Shown here in pieces: positions 32,908 to 41,112 of a stretch of DNA of 64,000 nucleotides. Each line of letters opens with the position of its first letter. Position 1 is the first letter of the stretch. The stretch is from a virus. Position numbers and translations under genes: made by a program. The notes beneath the pieces are model-generated. The model made no database searches. It was given only the letters and a program-made list of their open reading frames with translations, and was not told where the DNA came from. The DNA is taken from the IMG/VR virus record IMGVR_UViG_3300024252_000004, positions 62,001-126,000 of that record; one strand, given 5' to 3'.

Positions 32908-34342
32908 ATACAAAGTAAGCGTAAGTGAAAAAGACGCAGCAGTAAAACCAAAGTCCGAACAAGATGTCGCAAATGAAAACGCAGCACTTATGGACGCATT
33001 CGAAACACCGGCCGAAACACCGGCCGAAACACCGGCTGAGGTGGCACCAGAGCCGGAGCGTAAGCTCGATCCGGACATTCTGGCGAGGCTTAAGGCGAAG
33101 AAAACAAAAGTAAAAAAGGAGGAACCTGTGCCTGAATTAGTTGAAGAGCAAGAGGTTAGCATTAATATTGGAGTTGTAGGAGTTGGACAGGCTGGTTCCC
33201 GTCTTGCTGAGCAGTTTCACAAGTTAGGGTATGACGTAGGCGTCATCAATACATCCGCACAGGATCTTAGGTTCGTTGACGTGCTTCCAACCCAGAAGCT
33301 ATTGCTTGAGGGAAGCCTTGGTGGTACAGGTAAGGACCTCGATCTCGGCCGAGAAATCTTCTCTGATAACACAGAGGTATGTGCTCAGTTCATTGATAGG
33401 ATTGCAGAAGGAAATGACATGCTTTTCCTTGCAATGTCTGGTGGAGGAGGTACTGGCTCAAGCTCCGTTGATACAATGGTTGAGCTTTGCTATTCGACCG
33501 GCATGCCTCTTGGGCTTATCTTCGTGCTTCCAAAAGCGACTGAAGATGCTCAGTCTAAGAAGAACTCCATTGAGACTCTTGCAAAGCTTGCAAGAATGAC
33601 AGCAGACGATAAGGTGTCTTGTTTGGTCGTAGCAGATAACGCACGTATCGAGCAGATCTATGGCGGGCTTGGTCAGTCTCAGTTCTGGAGCACGGCTAAC
33701 AACGCAATCGTTGAGCCTATCCACTTGTTCAACAGCCTTACTTCTCAGGCATCCAAGTACACCTCTATGGACCCGTCCGACTTTGGTAAGGTAATTTCTT
33801 GCGGTGACTGCTCGGTGTATGGAATGGTTGAAGTTGAAGATTACATGGATGAGGTTGGCATTGCAGAAGCAATGATGGACTCTCTTAATAGCAACATGCT
33901 CGCAGAAGGATTCGATCTTGCACAGACCAGAACCGGTGGCGTTATCATCGTAGGTTCTGAGGAAGCATTAGAGAACCTTCCGGCAATCAACATTGATTAT
34001 GCGTTCCACGTTATCTCTGAGCAGACTGAGGATGCCAACATCTATCGAGGCGTTTATGCGCAGGAGGGTGTTGAGAATGTAAGGGTATATACTTGGTTTG
34101 CAGGACTTGGTCTTCCTCAGGATAGAATCGAGAATCTTAAGAAGGAAAGCAAGGACGCGACTGCTGCTGCGGCAGCTAAGGAAGGAAAGAGAGCTTCCGC
34201 AATGACTCTTGACCTTGAAGAGAACAAGGTATCTTCCGTTAAGGATGAGATTCACAGAAAGATTCGAGGCAAGAAGTCTGGCTTTGGTAAGCTACAAGGT
34301 GGCACAAGGCGTTCTTTGATTGACCGAAGAAGAAAGAGATAA
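32900..34342 (+). CDS. Tubulin/FtsZ-family GTPase
   Basis: The 480-residue protein has the tubulin-type GTPase domain from residue ~87: INIGVVGVGQAGSRLAEQF (T1 loop), VINTSAQDL (T2), and the tubulin signature MSGGGGTGSSSVD (179-191). YSTGMPLGLIFVLP follows. Tubulin-like proteins of large phages (PhuZ) centre and move phage DNA or nuclei; plasmid TubZ segregates DNA. Which applies here is unknown. The first ~85 residues are an acidic, low-complexity extension with three PAET repeats, and the C-terminus ends in a basic GTRRSLIDRRRKR tail that could bind DNA as in TubZ. The ATG at 32900 is inside the upstream gene. An intrinsic terminator follows. Confidence 0.87.
   Translation: MAKYKVSVSEKDAAVKPKSEQDVANENAALMDAFETPAETPAETPAEVAPEPERKLDPDILARLKAKKTKVKKEEPVPELVEEQEVSINIGVVGVGQAGSRLAEQFHKLGYDVGVINTSAQDLRFVDVLPTQKLLLEGSLGGTGKDLDLGREIFSDNTEVCAQFIDRIAEGNDMLFLAMSGGGGTGSSSVDTMVELCYSTGMPLGLIFVLPKATEDAQSKKNSIETLAKLARMTADDKVSCLVVADNARIEQIYGGLGQSQFWSTANNAIVEPIHLFNSLTSQASKYTSMDPSDFGKVISCGDCSVYGMVEVEDYMDEVGIAEAMMDSLNSNMLAEGFDLAQTRTGGVIIVGSEEALENLPAINIDYAFHVISEQTEDANIYRGVYAQEGVENVRVYTWFAGLGLPQDRIENLKKESKDATAAAAAKEGKRASAMTLDLEENKVSSVKDEIHRKIRGKKSGFGKLQGGTRRSLIDRRRKR
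33002..33037 (+). repeat. 12-base tandem repeat encoding PAET units
   Basis: GAAACACCGGCC is repeated three times (last copy with one change), encoding ETPA-ETPA-ETPA in the N-terminal linker of the FtsZ-like protein. The unit is more GC-rich than the surrounding gene and probably varies in copy number by slippage. Confidence 0.85.
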
Positions 34343-34352
34343 TCTTCAAATG

Positions 34353-34378
34353 AAAAGGCCCCTTTCGGGGCCTTTTTT
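34353..34378 (+). terminator. Intrinsic terminator after the FtsZ-like gene
   Basis: Perfect 10-base stem AAAAGGCCCC / GGGGCCTTTT with a TTTC loop, followed by a T run. It starts 11 bases after the stop codon. The symmetric A-run and T-run allow it to work for both the + strand operon and the convergent minus-strand gene ending at 34380. Confidence 0.92.
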
Positions 34379-34379
34379 G

Positions 34380-34847
34380 TTACTTGAGTTTTGATTTTGC
34401 CGCAAGTATAAGTGCTTTGGTTTGTTCTTCTTCAGGGTCTCCACCGATAGCCAAAAGAAGCAGCTCTAAACTTTCTTTATTTGCAAGTCCTTTGCCGATA
34501 ATTGCACATGAAAGGCGAGTTGTTGCATCAATTTTTGCACCAGCAAAATTTACGTTTTCCAAATTGCAGCACCTAAGGTCTGCACCTCTTAAATCTGTTT
34601 TTCTAAAATCTGAATTACTCAGATCACACTTTTTCAATCCGGCCATTCTGAGGTCAGCATTCGAAAAGTCAGAATCAGATAAATCTTTTTCAAGAAGGTT
34701 TATTTTCTTGGGAGCACTCAGGCACCATTTTTTAAAAACAATAGAGTCCTTTGCTATGGGATTCTGAGGATCGACGGGGTCCGGTGGCCTTCCGGCGCCA
34801 AGAAGAGCTTTTTTATGATCTTTGATTAATTTTTCTATATTCATCAT
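34380..34847 (-). CDS. Pentapeptide-repeat protein
   Basis: The 155-residue protein contains about ten A(D/N)LXX units from residue ~54 to 105 (DLSDSDFSNADLRMAGLKKC, DLSNSDFRKTDLRGADLRCC and so on), forming a right-handed beta-helix. The first 50 and last 45 residues are helical. Known pentapeptide proteins include DNA-mimics that inhibit gyrase, but many have unknown roles. It follows the fibre-like gene by six bases with AAGGATAG as ribosome site, and ends at the bidirectional terminator. Confidence 0.85.
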   Translation of the reverse strand: MMNIEKLIKDHKKALLGAGRPPDPVDPQNPIAKDSIVFKKWCLSAPKKINLLEKDLSDSDFSNADLRMAGLKKCDLSNSDFRKTDLRGADLRCCNLENVNFAGAKIDATTRLSCAIIGKGLANKESLELLLLAIGGDPEEEQTKALILAAKSKLK

Positions 34848-34853
34848 CTATCC

Positions 34854-36806
34854 TTATGCTGGTGCTGCGGTAGTCCGCGCCCTAATGTTTTGCAAAGCAC
34901 CTGAGGATCCGGCAGGTAGAGTTTCCGCCGCCCAGGTAATACCATCTGTAGAGGCAATGCATTCAGTATTTGTACCTACTGCTACAAATTCACCAGCTCC
35001 AGCATCCCACTGAACTTGGTTTAGAGTTTCTGATGTTCCTGAAGTTCGTGAGGTCCACGCTACACTGGTCGGATCGGTAGTGGTGTAAATGACTCCACTA
35101 ACACCAACTGCGACCCATAAACTCCCGTCAGGCTTGCACGCTACACCATAGAAATTGGTAGAAGCATAAGCGACAGTTGTATCCCAGGTAGTGCCCTCAT
35201 TAGATGAGAAACCCATGACTCCCCAGGTTGAAGACGAACCAACGCAAACCAGCGTAGTGCCATCCGTACACATCTTTCGTGGGAAACCCTGCGTCCATCC
35301 CCCCAGGACACGTTCGGTCCAAGTTCCGCTTGGGGCACCATCACAAGTAGACAAATGTGGCTGTCCGTTACCGCTGTTCCAGTGCCATCCGCAAACAACT
35401 ATCCGGCCACTTGCAAAAGAGATATAATCATCTGGTATTGAATAGTTGTTACCACTCCAATCCCCACCGCTGTTGAATCGCATAGTAGAGAAGCTGCTGA
35501 AGTTGCCATCAGTTAGTACGTCAGCAATAGCTTTGTAAGTGCCTCTGCCGTTGTTGTGGCCAAACAACACATATCCATTTACATCATCAACATAAGTGGT
35601 TTGTGCAGCGTAACTGGTGCCGCCAATGTTTGTATTGCCGTTCCACGTCGGAGTCACAATATCCGTTGACTGGAGCGTGTCTGCATTAGTAGTCTGATCA
35701 AATCTGCACAACATTACCAAGAAATTGTCTGTGTCCTCACTGATATCAATATCCAGAAGGTTTTGCCCACTCCAAACAAGATCCACTTCCCATGAACCAC
35801 CAGCGTGACGATAGTAAACGTATCCATCATCGCTGACAATCATGAGCAGCGTGCTCGTGTCAGGAGTAATTACAACCTGAACTGTGCTCGTTGTATATCC
35901 TAATCCGCCTTCGTTATCAACAGATAGAGTGAACTCGTACTCTCCTCCAGCGCCAGAACCACCACCTGCGCTGAGATTTGTAGCTGCGGCTATCGAAACA
36001 GTTCCATCTGATCCTCCGCTTAGGGAGAAGCTTGCGGCATCTGAACCTCCAAGTGTCGCTCCACTTGAGTCTGTAGGGCCTCTAAAGTCTATTGAGCCAG
36101 CACCCCATCCGCTTGTTGCATTAGACACATTCGTAGTATTTATTGACTGCGTGTCATCATCGGGATCCAAAGCTCCTCCGCCACTTGCTGCTGCAATGCT
36201 AACAGTGTGAACGGATACAGATAATACTTCATTTCCGGTATTCCTTGCTTGCAGTACTAAGGCGAATGAATCGCCATCAGCATGTCCGCTGAAAGTATAA
36301 GCTCCTAATCCGGAGCCACCAGCAATTGCCGTTGAACCCACAAGGTTTAATATTATCGCGTTATAATTATCTATTCTGTTATCTGAGTCTGTAAATGCAG
36401 AGAATGTCTTTGAGGATGGTGAGCCTCCAGAGCTAACATCTTCATTCGTTGGAGCAGCAGAGCTTACAATTGCATCAGCAGGATCAACGCTAACAGTATG
36501 CGCAGCAGATGCCAAAACCTCATTCGAAGAGTTCCTTGCTTGTAAGAATAATACAAACGAGTCACCGTCAGAATAGCTACTGAAGCTATAAGGGCCTAGC
36601 CCTGAACCTGATACTCCAGAGGAGCCTACCAGATTTGAAATTACAGCATTATAGTTGTCAATTAGACTGTCGGTATCTGTGAAAGCAGAGAATGTTTTTC
36701 CGCTTGGAGTACCGCCTGTGGATACATCCTCATTCGTTGGGGATGGCGCGACAACAACAGCGCCACCTCCACCACCTGTTGAAGAGATTCCTCTTAGTTT
36801 AGCCAT
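34854..36806 (-). CDS. Fibre/adhesin-like protein with Ig-like and beta-propeller repeats
   Basis: The 650-residue protein starts MAKLRGISSTGGGGG, then has two copies of a ~95-residue domain (PTNEDVSTGGTPSGKTFSAF and PTNEDVSSGGSPSSKTFSAF) with an Ig-like pattern ending in HTVS. A cadherin-like block with DNEGGLGYTTSTVQVVI follows. From residue ~330 onward are blades with W-x-S and AVG repeats (YVYYRHAGGSWE, GVACKPDGSLWVAVG, FVAVGTNTECIASTDG) of the BNR/sialidase-type propeller. No signal peptide. I infer a virion fibre or host-binding protein, transcribed opposite to most genes. AAGGAG precedes the ATG. Confidence 0.7.
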   Translation of the reverse strand: MAKLRGISSTGGGGGAVVVAPSPTNEDVSTGGTPSGKTFSAFTDTDSLIDNYNAVISNLVGSSGVSGSGLGPYSFSSYSDGDSFVLFLQARNSSNEVLASAAHTVSVDPADAIVSSAAPTNEDVSSGGSPSSKTFSAFTDSDNRIDNYNAIILNLVGSTAIAGGSGLGAYTFSGHADGDSFALVLQARNTGNEVLSVSVHTVSIAAASGGGALDPDDDTQSINTTNVSNATSGWGAGSIDFRGPTDSSGATLGGSDAASFSLSGGSDGTVSIAAATNLSAGGGSGAGGEYEFTLSVDNEGGLGYTTSTVQVVITPDTSTLLMIVSDDGYVYYRHAGGSWEVDLVWSGQNLLDIDISEDTDNFLVMLCRFDQTTNADTLQSTDIVTPTWNGNTNIGGTSYAAQTTYVDDVNGYVLFGHNNGRGTYKAIADVLTDGNFSSFSTMRFNSGGDWSGNNYSIPDDYISFASGRIVVCGWHWNSGNGQPHLSTCDGAPSGTWTERVLGGWTQGFPRKMCTDGTTLVCVGSSSTWGVMGFSSNEGTTWDTTVAYASTNFYGVACKPDGSLWVAVGVSGVIYTTTDPTSVAWTSRTSGTSETLNQVQWDAGAGEFVAVGTNTECIASTDGITWAAETLPAGSSGALQNIRARTTAAPA

Positions 36807-36930
36807 AACATTACTCCTTTACAAATATAATAGAAGTAATAGTAAGTTTGAAGTTGCGAGCTAATTTGATTTTTGCGTATGAATTTAGTAGGCGATAGAA
36901 AATTCTTCGGCAAATATGGAGGTTGGTAAA
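36807..36930. promoter_or_regulatory. Divergent intergenic region
   Basis: This 124-base AT-rich stretch separates the minus-strand fibre gene from the + strand hydroxylase, so promoters for both directions should lie here. It contains TATAAT (36826-36831) and a GGAGG ribosome site at 36918-36922 for the + strand gene. I cannot assign -35 boxes with confidence. Confidence 0.4.
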
Positions 36931-37422
36931 ATGATTTGGGTAATGATTCAAGTAGTGATAGCGTGGTATTATGGACACTTTGCAGAATGGGCACTTCACC
37001 AATTTTTACACGAACATGGAACCAAAAAAAAGAGCTTATTTTCTTTTCATTTCAGAGAGCATCATGCTATCTGTCGAAGAAACGAAAACGCAGACCCAGG
37101 ATATAAGTCTTGTAAGAATACTGTTAGATGGAACAGGATAGGAAAAGAGGTTACCGCTTTACTTCTTCTTGTGGTAGTTCATGCTCCGCTTCTGGCATTT
37201 GCCCCGTGGTTTGTTCTTACTGTTTGGGCTTCAGCTCTACATTATTACTACATTCACAGAAAAAGTCATGTTGATGTCGAATGGGGCAAAAAGCATTTGC
37301 CATGGCACCACGATCATCACATGGGAAAGAATCAGCATTTGAACTGGGGAGTTAGGTCAGATATGTTTGATAGACTCTTCGGAACAAGAAAAAAGTATCT
37401 GGAAGAAGAATCTAACGAGTAA
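36931..37422 (+). CDS. Fatty-acid-hydroxylase-superfamily membrane protein
   Basis: The 163-residue protein has the histidine boxes of the sterol desaturase/fatty acid hydroxylase superfamily, which bind a di-iron centre: HFAEWALHQFLHEHG, FHFREHH, YYIHRKSH and HLPWHHDHHMG. Hydrophobic stretches at the N-terminus (MIWVMIQVVIAWYYG) and in the middle (VTALLLLVVVHAPLLAFAP...) are likely membrane segments. It may hydroxylate host lipids; a phage role is not established. Start 36931 is set by GGAGG eight bases upstream; the ATG at 36916 overlaps that site. Confidence 0.8.
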   Translation: MIWVMIQVVIAWYYGHFAEWALHQFLHEHGTKKKSLFSFHFREHHAICRRNENADPGYKSCKNTVRWNRIGKEVTALLLLVVVHAPLLAFAPWFVLTVWASALHYYYIHRKSHVDVEWGKKHLPWHHDHHMGKNQHLNWGVRSDMFDRLFGTRKKYLEEESNE

Positions 37423-37434
37423 TGCTAATTTCGT

Positions 37435-37463
37435 ATAATAAACTGAAAGGTACGGTTTATTAT
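37435..37463 (+). promoter_or_regulatory. Hairpin enclosing the ribosome site of the UvsW-like gene
   Basis: A perfect 9-base inverted repeat ATAATAAAC / GTTTATTAT flanks an 11-base loop that carries the AAAGG ribosome site. The right arm includes the first two bases of the ATG at 37462. A TATAAT hexamer overlaps the left arm. Confidence 0.55.
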
Positions 37464-38913
37464 GACGAAAATTATTGTAGGAAATAACAGATGCAAACTG
37501 ATGTCATTGCAAGATGATGAGATTCTGCGAGAGCTTGATACTCGTCTTTCTTACATGGTGCAAGGTTTTCAGTTTATGAATGTCCGCAACAATTGGGATG
37601 GGCGGCATAGGCTTCTCGATAGGAAGGGATTCTTTCCTGTCGGGATGTTGCCTACAGTTGAGTCTATCTTGAGGAAAAATGGTCATCCGTATCAGATAGT
37701 AGACAACAGACCACCATTAAATTATCAAAACAAAATGGTTATCAATCCGAAATCTGGTTTTGAACATAGAGACTATCAGGTAGAGCTTATTGATGCTGCA
37801 TGGAAACACAAAGGTGGCATCGTTCGTGCGGCTACCGGAGCGGGAAAAACCTTTTGCATTGCCAGCATAGCAGCTAAGTTCGGAGTTAAGACAATTGTAT
37901 ATGTAATTGGCATCGAACTACTGTATCAGATGAAGGGAACTTTTATGAAAGCATATCCTCATTTGAATGTGGGTATGGTTGGTGATGGAAATTGTGACAT
38001 CGGCGATATTACGATTATGACAATCTGGAGTGCAGCGGCAGCTTTCAATCAGAAAGTCAAGTTGACCGATTCTGATCTAACTAACGACTCGGCTCGTAAG
38101 AATAAAAACCTGAACAAAGCATTAGTTCAGAAGGCAGTTAAAGATGCGGAGCTATTCATTCTTGATGAGTGTCAGTACGCAGCATCTCAGACTGTGCAAT
38201 TTTTGGACAGAGTATCTGTGAATGCAAGACACAGGTTCCTTTTGTCAGGAACTCCATGGAGGGAGTCTGGTGACGATCTTCTTATCGAAGCAGTAGGTGG
38301 CCCAAAGTTTTTTGATATGTCTGCTACAAAGCTTATTAATGCAGGTTGGCTGGTAAAGCCAGAGATTCACTTTATCAATGTGCCTTTGAAAAGAGGCATC
38401 GGGAAAAAGTACCATGAGGTCTATGAGAACTTCATTGTAGAAAATGAAGATAGGAATGGTAGGATTATAGCTGCAACTAAGAAGCTTGTCGCAAGTGGAA
38501 AGAAATGTTTGATTCTTGTAACTAAGCTTAGTCATGGCAAAAAGCTTTTAGGAATGTTAGAGCAAGACCTTAGAGTAGCATCTCTGGACGGAAGCAATAA
38601 AACTGTAGATAGATTAGCAGCAATCAAGAGTATGCAAGATGGTGATCTTGATGTGCTTGTAGCATCAAAGATTTTCGATCAGGGTATTGATATTCCTCAG
38701 CTTGATGCATTGATTCTCGCTGGCTCTGGTAAGTCAAGCGCAAGAGCATTACAGAGGATTGGGCGAGTCATTAGAAATTATCCTGGGAAAGAGAAGGCTA
38801 TCGTGGTTGATTTCTACGATAACTGCAAATTCCTTAGGGAGCATTCTAAAGCAAGGCTTAAGGTTTACAAAACCGAACCAGGATTTCAGATTAAGATGCC
38901 GAGAAAGAAATGA
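37462..38913 (+). CDS. uvsW: SF2 DNA helicase, UvsW-like
   Basis: A 483-residue superfamily 2 helicase: EHRDYQVELIDAAW (Q-tip region), motif I AATGAGKT (123-130), motif II as DECQ (235-238, in LFILDECQYA), motif III LLSGTPW, motif IV LILVTKLSHGKKL, motif V LVASKIFDQGIDIP and motif VI ALQRIGRVIRNYPGKE. Domain order and the N-terminal ~95-residue extension fit T4 UvsW, which unwinds R-loops and remodels forks. Similar proteins occur in many phages. It overlaps the methyltransferase by four bases. A hairpin covers its start. Confidence 0.87.
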   Translation: MTKIIVGNNRCKLMSLQDDEILRELDTRLSYMVQGFQFMNVRNNWDGRHRLLDRKGFFPVGMLPTVESILRKNGHPYQIVDNRPPLNYQNKMVINPKSGFEHRDYQVELIDAAWKHKGGIVRAATGAGKTFCIASIAAKFGVKTIVYVIGIELLYQMKGTFMKAYPHLNVGMVGDGNCDIGDITIMTIWSAAAAFNQKVKLTDSDLTNDSARKNKNLNKALVQKAVKDAELFILDECQYAASQTVQFLDRVSVNARHRFLLSGTPWRESGDDLLIEAVGGPKFFDMSATKLINAGWLVKPEIHFINVPLKRGIGKKYHEVYENFIVENEDRNGRIIAATKKLVASGKKCLILVTKLSHGKKLLGMLEQDLRVASLDGSNKTVDRLAAIKSMQDGDLDVLVASKIFDQGIDIPQLDALILAGSGKSSARALQRIGRVIRNYPGKEKAIVVDFYDNCKFLREHSKARLKVYKTEPGFQIKMPRKK

Positions 38914-39671
38914 TCAATTCGATAATTAGGGGAGATTGTTTCGAGGTAATGAAAAGGATTGAAGATGGCACCATAGATATTACGGTGACATCTCCACCTT
39001 ACAATGTAGACTTAGGTAATAACAAATACCGAAAGGCCGGCTATGATATCTACAAAGATAACAAGGAGCACAATGAATATTTGGAATGGCTTAGCGGGAT
39101 ATTTGAGTTAGTTTATAAGAAGACTAAAGCAGGAGGGCGAATTGCTATCAATGTTAATGATGGTAAAAATGGCGCTATCCCAACTTCTTCAGACATAATT
39201 CAGTTTATGACGAAAGACATTGGGTGGACTCCGATGGCTCATATTATCTGGAATAAAAACACAACCTCCAATAGGGCAGCATGGGGCAGTTGGCTGTCTC
39301 CTTCTTGCCCTTCCTTTCCTACTACCTTTGAAAGGATTCTGGTATTTGCCAAGGAGTCAAAGAAATTATCTTACAAGGGTGAGACAGATTTGGAAAGAGA
39401 TGAGTTTATTAAATGGGCTAACTCTATTTGGACCTTTGCTCCTGAGAAGAAAATGAAACGGTACGGACATAACGCGATGTTCCCCGAGGAGCTACCGAAG
39501 AGATTAATAAAGATGCTTTCTTGGAAAGGGGCATTAGTTCTTGATCCATTCGTTGGCGTAGGAACTACTTGCGTGGCTGCAAAGAAGCTCGGTCGAGATT
39601 ACATAGGCGTAGAAATCTCAGAAGATTATGCAGAGGAAGCACGCAAACGGATCGAGGCTATCGGCTGCTAA
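38910..39671 (+). CDS. DNA (N4-cytosine or N6-adenine) methyltransferase
   Basis: Beta-class methyltransferase of 253 residues: catalytic motif IV VTSPPYN (26-32) comes first, and SAM motif I LDPFVGVGTT near residue 213-222 comes last. The TSPPY form is more usual for N4-cytosine enzymes, though adenine enzymes also use it. No restriction endonuclease is nearby, so it is probably an orphan enzyme that protects phage DNA or marks it. ATGA-linked to the UvsW-like gene. Confidence 0.88.
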   Translation: MINSIIRGDCFEVMKRIEDGTIDITVTSPPYNVDLGNNKYRKAGYDIYKDNKEHNEYLEWLSGIFELVYKKTKAGGRIAINVNDGKNGAIPTSSDIIQFMTKDIGWTPMAHIIWNKNTTSNRAAWGSWLSPSCPSFPTTFERILVFAKESKKLSYKGETDLERDEFIKWANSIWTFAPEKKMKRYGHNAMFPEELPKRLIKMLSWKGALVLDPFVGVGTTCVAAKKLGRDYIGVEISEDYAEEARKRIEAIGC

Positions 39672-39687
39672 TAATGCAGGATTAACC

Positions 39688-40134
39688 ATGGAAGTTTACG
39701 GAAGAAAGAAACGTGGCCAGAGGCCATTCATATTGAGAATTCATTCCGAGCTTGTATCAACGGAGATGTTTCGTCAGGTAACAGACCATGGTGGTAATCG
39801 TTGTTATAGGTTAGTTGGAACACCATTTAGGTTATTGGTAAAAGGAAACGCGAAATCCTATGCAGATTTGTCTTGGCAAATTGATGATAGTTCTAAGCAG
39901 GCCAAGCTGATGATTAAGAACTCTGGAAAGATTATTCTGAGGAAGCCTTTTAGAGTTAAAAGATCGAATCCGAGAGCAGCGGTTGAGCCGAAGCGAACTA
40001 ACTTCATTGACATTCACCCGATTGAATTTCGTCAGATGTTTATGGACATATTTGATGACGTTCCGGATTACATGCAAGAAGGATTTGTTTGCAATATGCA
40101 CATTTTCTCTCCTGACCTTATCGAGGATGAGTAG
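39688..40134 (+). CDS. Hypothetical protein
   Basis: A 148-residue basic protein (MEVYGRKKRGQRPFILRIHSELV...) in the replication block. It ends with an acidic FSPDLIEDE. I recognise no domain; strand-rich patterns in the first 90 residues suggest a small beta-fold. ATG 39688 lies 14 bases after the methyltransferase stop and is preferred over an ATG at 39628 within that gene. Confidence 0.55.
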   Translation: MEVYGRKKRGQRPFILRIHSELVSTEMFRQVTDHGGNRCYRLVGTPFRLLVKGNAKSYADLSWQIDDSSKQAKLMIKNSGKIILRKPFRVKRSNPRAAVEPKRTNFIDIHPIEFRQMFMDIFDDVPDYMQEGFVCNMHIFSPDLIEDE

Positions 40135-40172
40135 AGTTCTGTAACTCTATATATGAAATTGTTGGAGAAATA

Positions 40173-40499
40173 TTGAGCAATGAAAAGAAAGTGGCATCGA
40201 GAAGCTTATTCGGCACCTCCGATTTGATCAAAGAACTGCAAAAGAATCCTGCCTATTCTCGCACAGAGAGGTGCCGCTATAATAGAGGTTACCAGCGCAT
40301 AGTTTTTGCAGAAAGGGTCAGCGTAGATATACCCAGGAGGGCATCCGAGATTGAGGCCGGCATTTGGTATTATCGCCATGAGGGCTCATGGATGGCCACC
40401 TCCGATCCGAAGGGTTTCATTGAGGGAAACCTTTTTGAATCAGAAGGTTTAACTGAAGACGAGCAATATGGGTTTCTTTTGCTGATTGCAATGCTGTAA
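40173..40499 (+). CDS. Hypothetical protein (TTG start)
   Basis: A 108-residue protein (SNEKKVASRSLFGTSDLIKE...) with a conserved-looking GIWYYRHEGSWMATSDP stretch. GGAG lies at suitable distance before the TTG at 40173; the nearby ATG is out of frame. No family recognised. Confidence 0.5.
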   Translation: MSNEKKVASRSLFGTSDLIKELQKNPAYSRTERCRYNRGYQRIVFAERVSVDIPRRASEIEAGIWYYRHEGSWMATSDPKGFIEGNLFESEGLTEDEQYGFLLLIAML

Positions 40500-40509
40500 C
40501 GGAGTAGTG

Positions 40510-41112
40510 ATGAACGAAGCTGAATTTTATGAAAACATTCCAGAGTGGATCTCTAAAGATAAGGAGACCTGGAATCATATCACATACCTTGCATACTTTT
40601 GTCATAAGTACGAAAAGGTTAACGGAGTTAAGTTCCGACTTGTAAGAGGACGTAAAGGTCCAACTATGGGTAAGGAGGCTGGAGATTTCGCTAAGCTATT
40701 CAGGATACTTGCCCCAGAGAACTATAAAGATTTGGGTGCGAAAGCTAAGAAGGCGGCTCGTTCGGAGATTAATTGGAAGGTATACAATTATATCAATTGG
40801 GTATTCGACTACAAGTTCCGAATGAAAATGGGTTCTGTTAACGGCACAAGGTTATTTCACATATCCTCTTTGATCGTAGAGTTCGAGAGGATGTACAATG
40901 TTCATCAGAACAGAAAGAAGGCAACGGACAAAATGGCGCAACTCATCACTTGGTGCATGGAGAACCATCCGCAAGTTTTAGATATGCATCAGATGGCTGA
41001 GCCGAAAGATTTATCAATGCTTAAAGCGTACATGGAGTCCTATGCTATCCTTGGTGGAGAGCCGGAGGGCAGAGTGATTGCCAAAGCAAGAGAAATAGGG
41101 ATAGAATTCTAA
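40510..41112 (+). CDS. Hypothetical protein of the replication block
   Basis: A 200-residue, mainly helical, basic protein (NEAEFYENIPEWISKDKETWNH...) with many aromatic residues and a KKAARSEINWKVYNYINWVF helix. It precedes the Sm-like protein, the DnaC-like loader and the helicase, and is overlapped by one base with its successor, so a replication role is likely but unproven. ATG 40510 has GGAG upstream; the earlier ATG at 40486 lies in the preceding gene. Confidence 0.6.
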   Translation: MNEAEFYENIPEWISKDKETWNHITYLAYFCHKYEKVNGVKFRLVRGRKGPTMGKEAGDFAKLFRILAPENYKDLGAKAKKAARSEINWKVYNYINWVFDYKFRMKMGSVNGTRLFHISSLIVEFERMYNVHQNRKKATDKMAQLITWCMENHPQVLDMHQMAEPKDLSMLKAYMESYAILGGEPEGRVIAKAREIGIEF

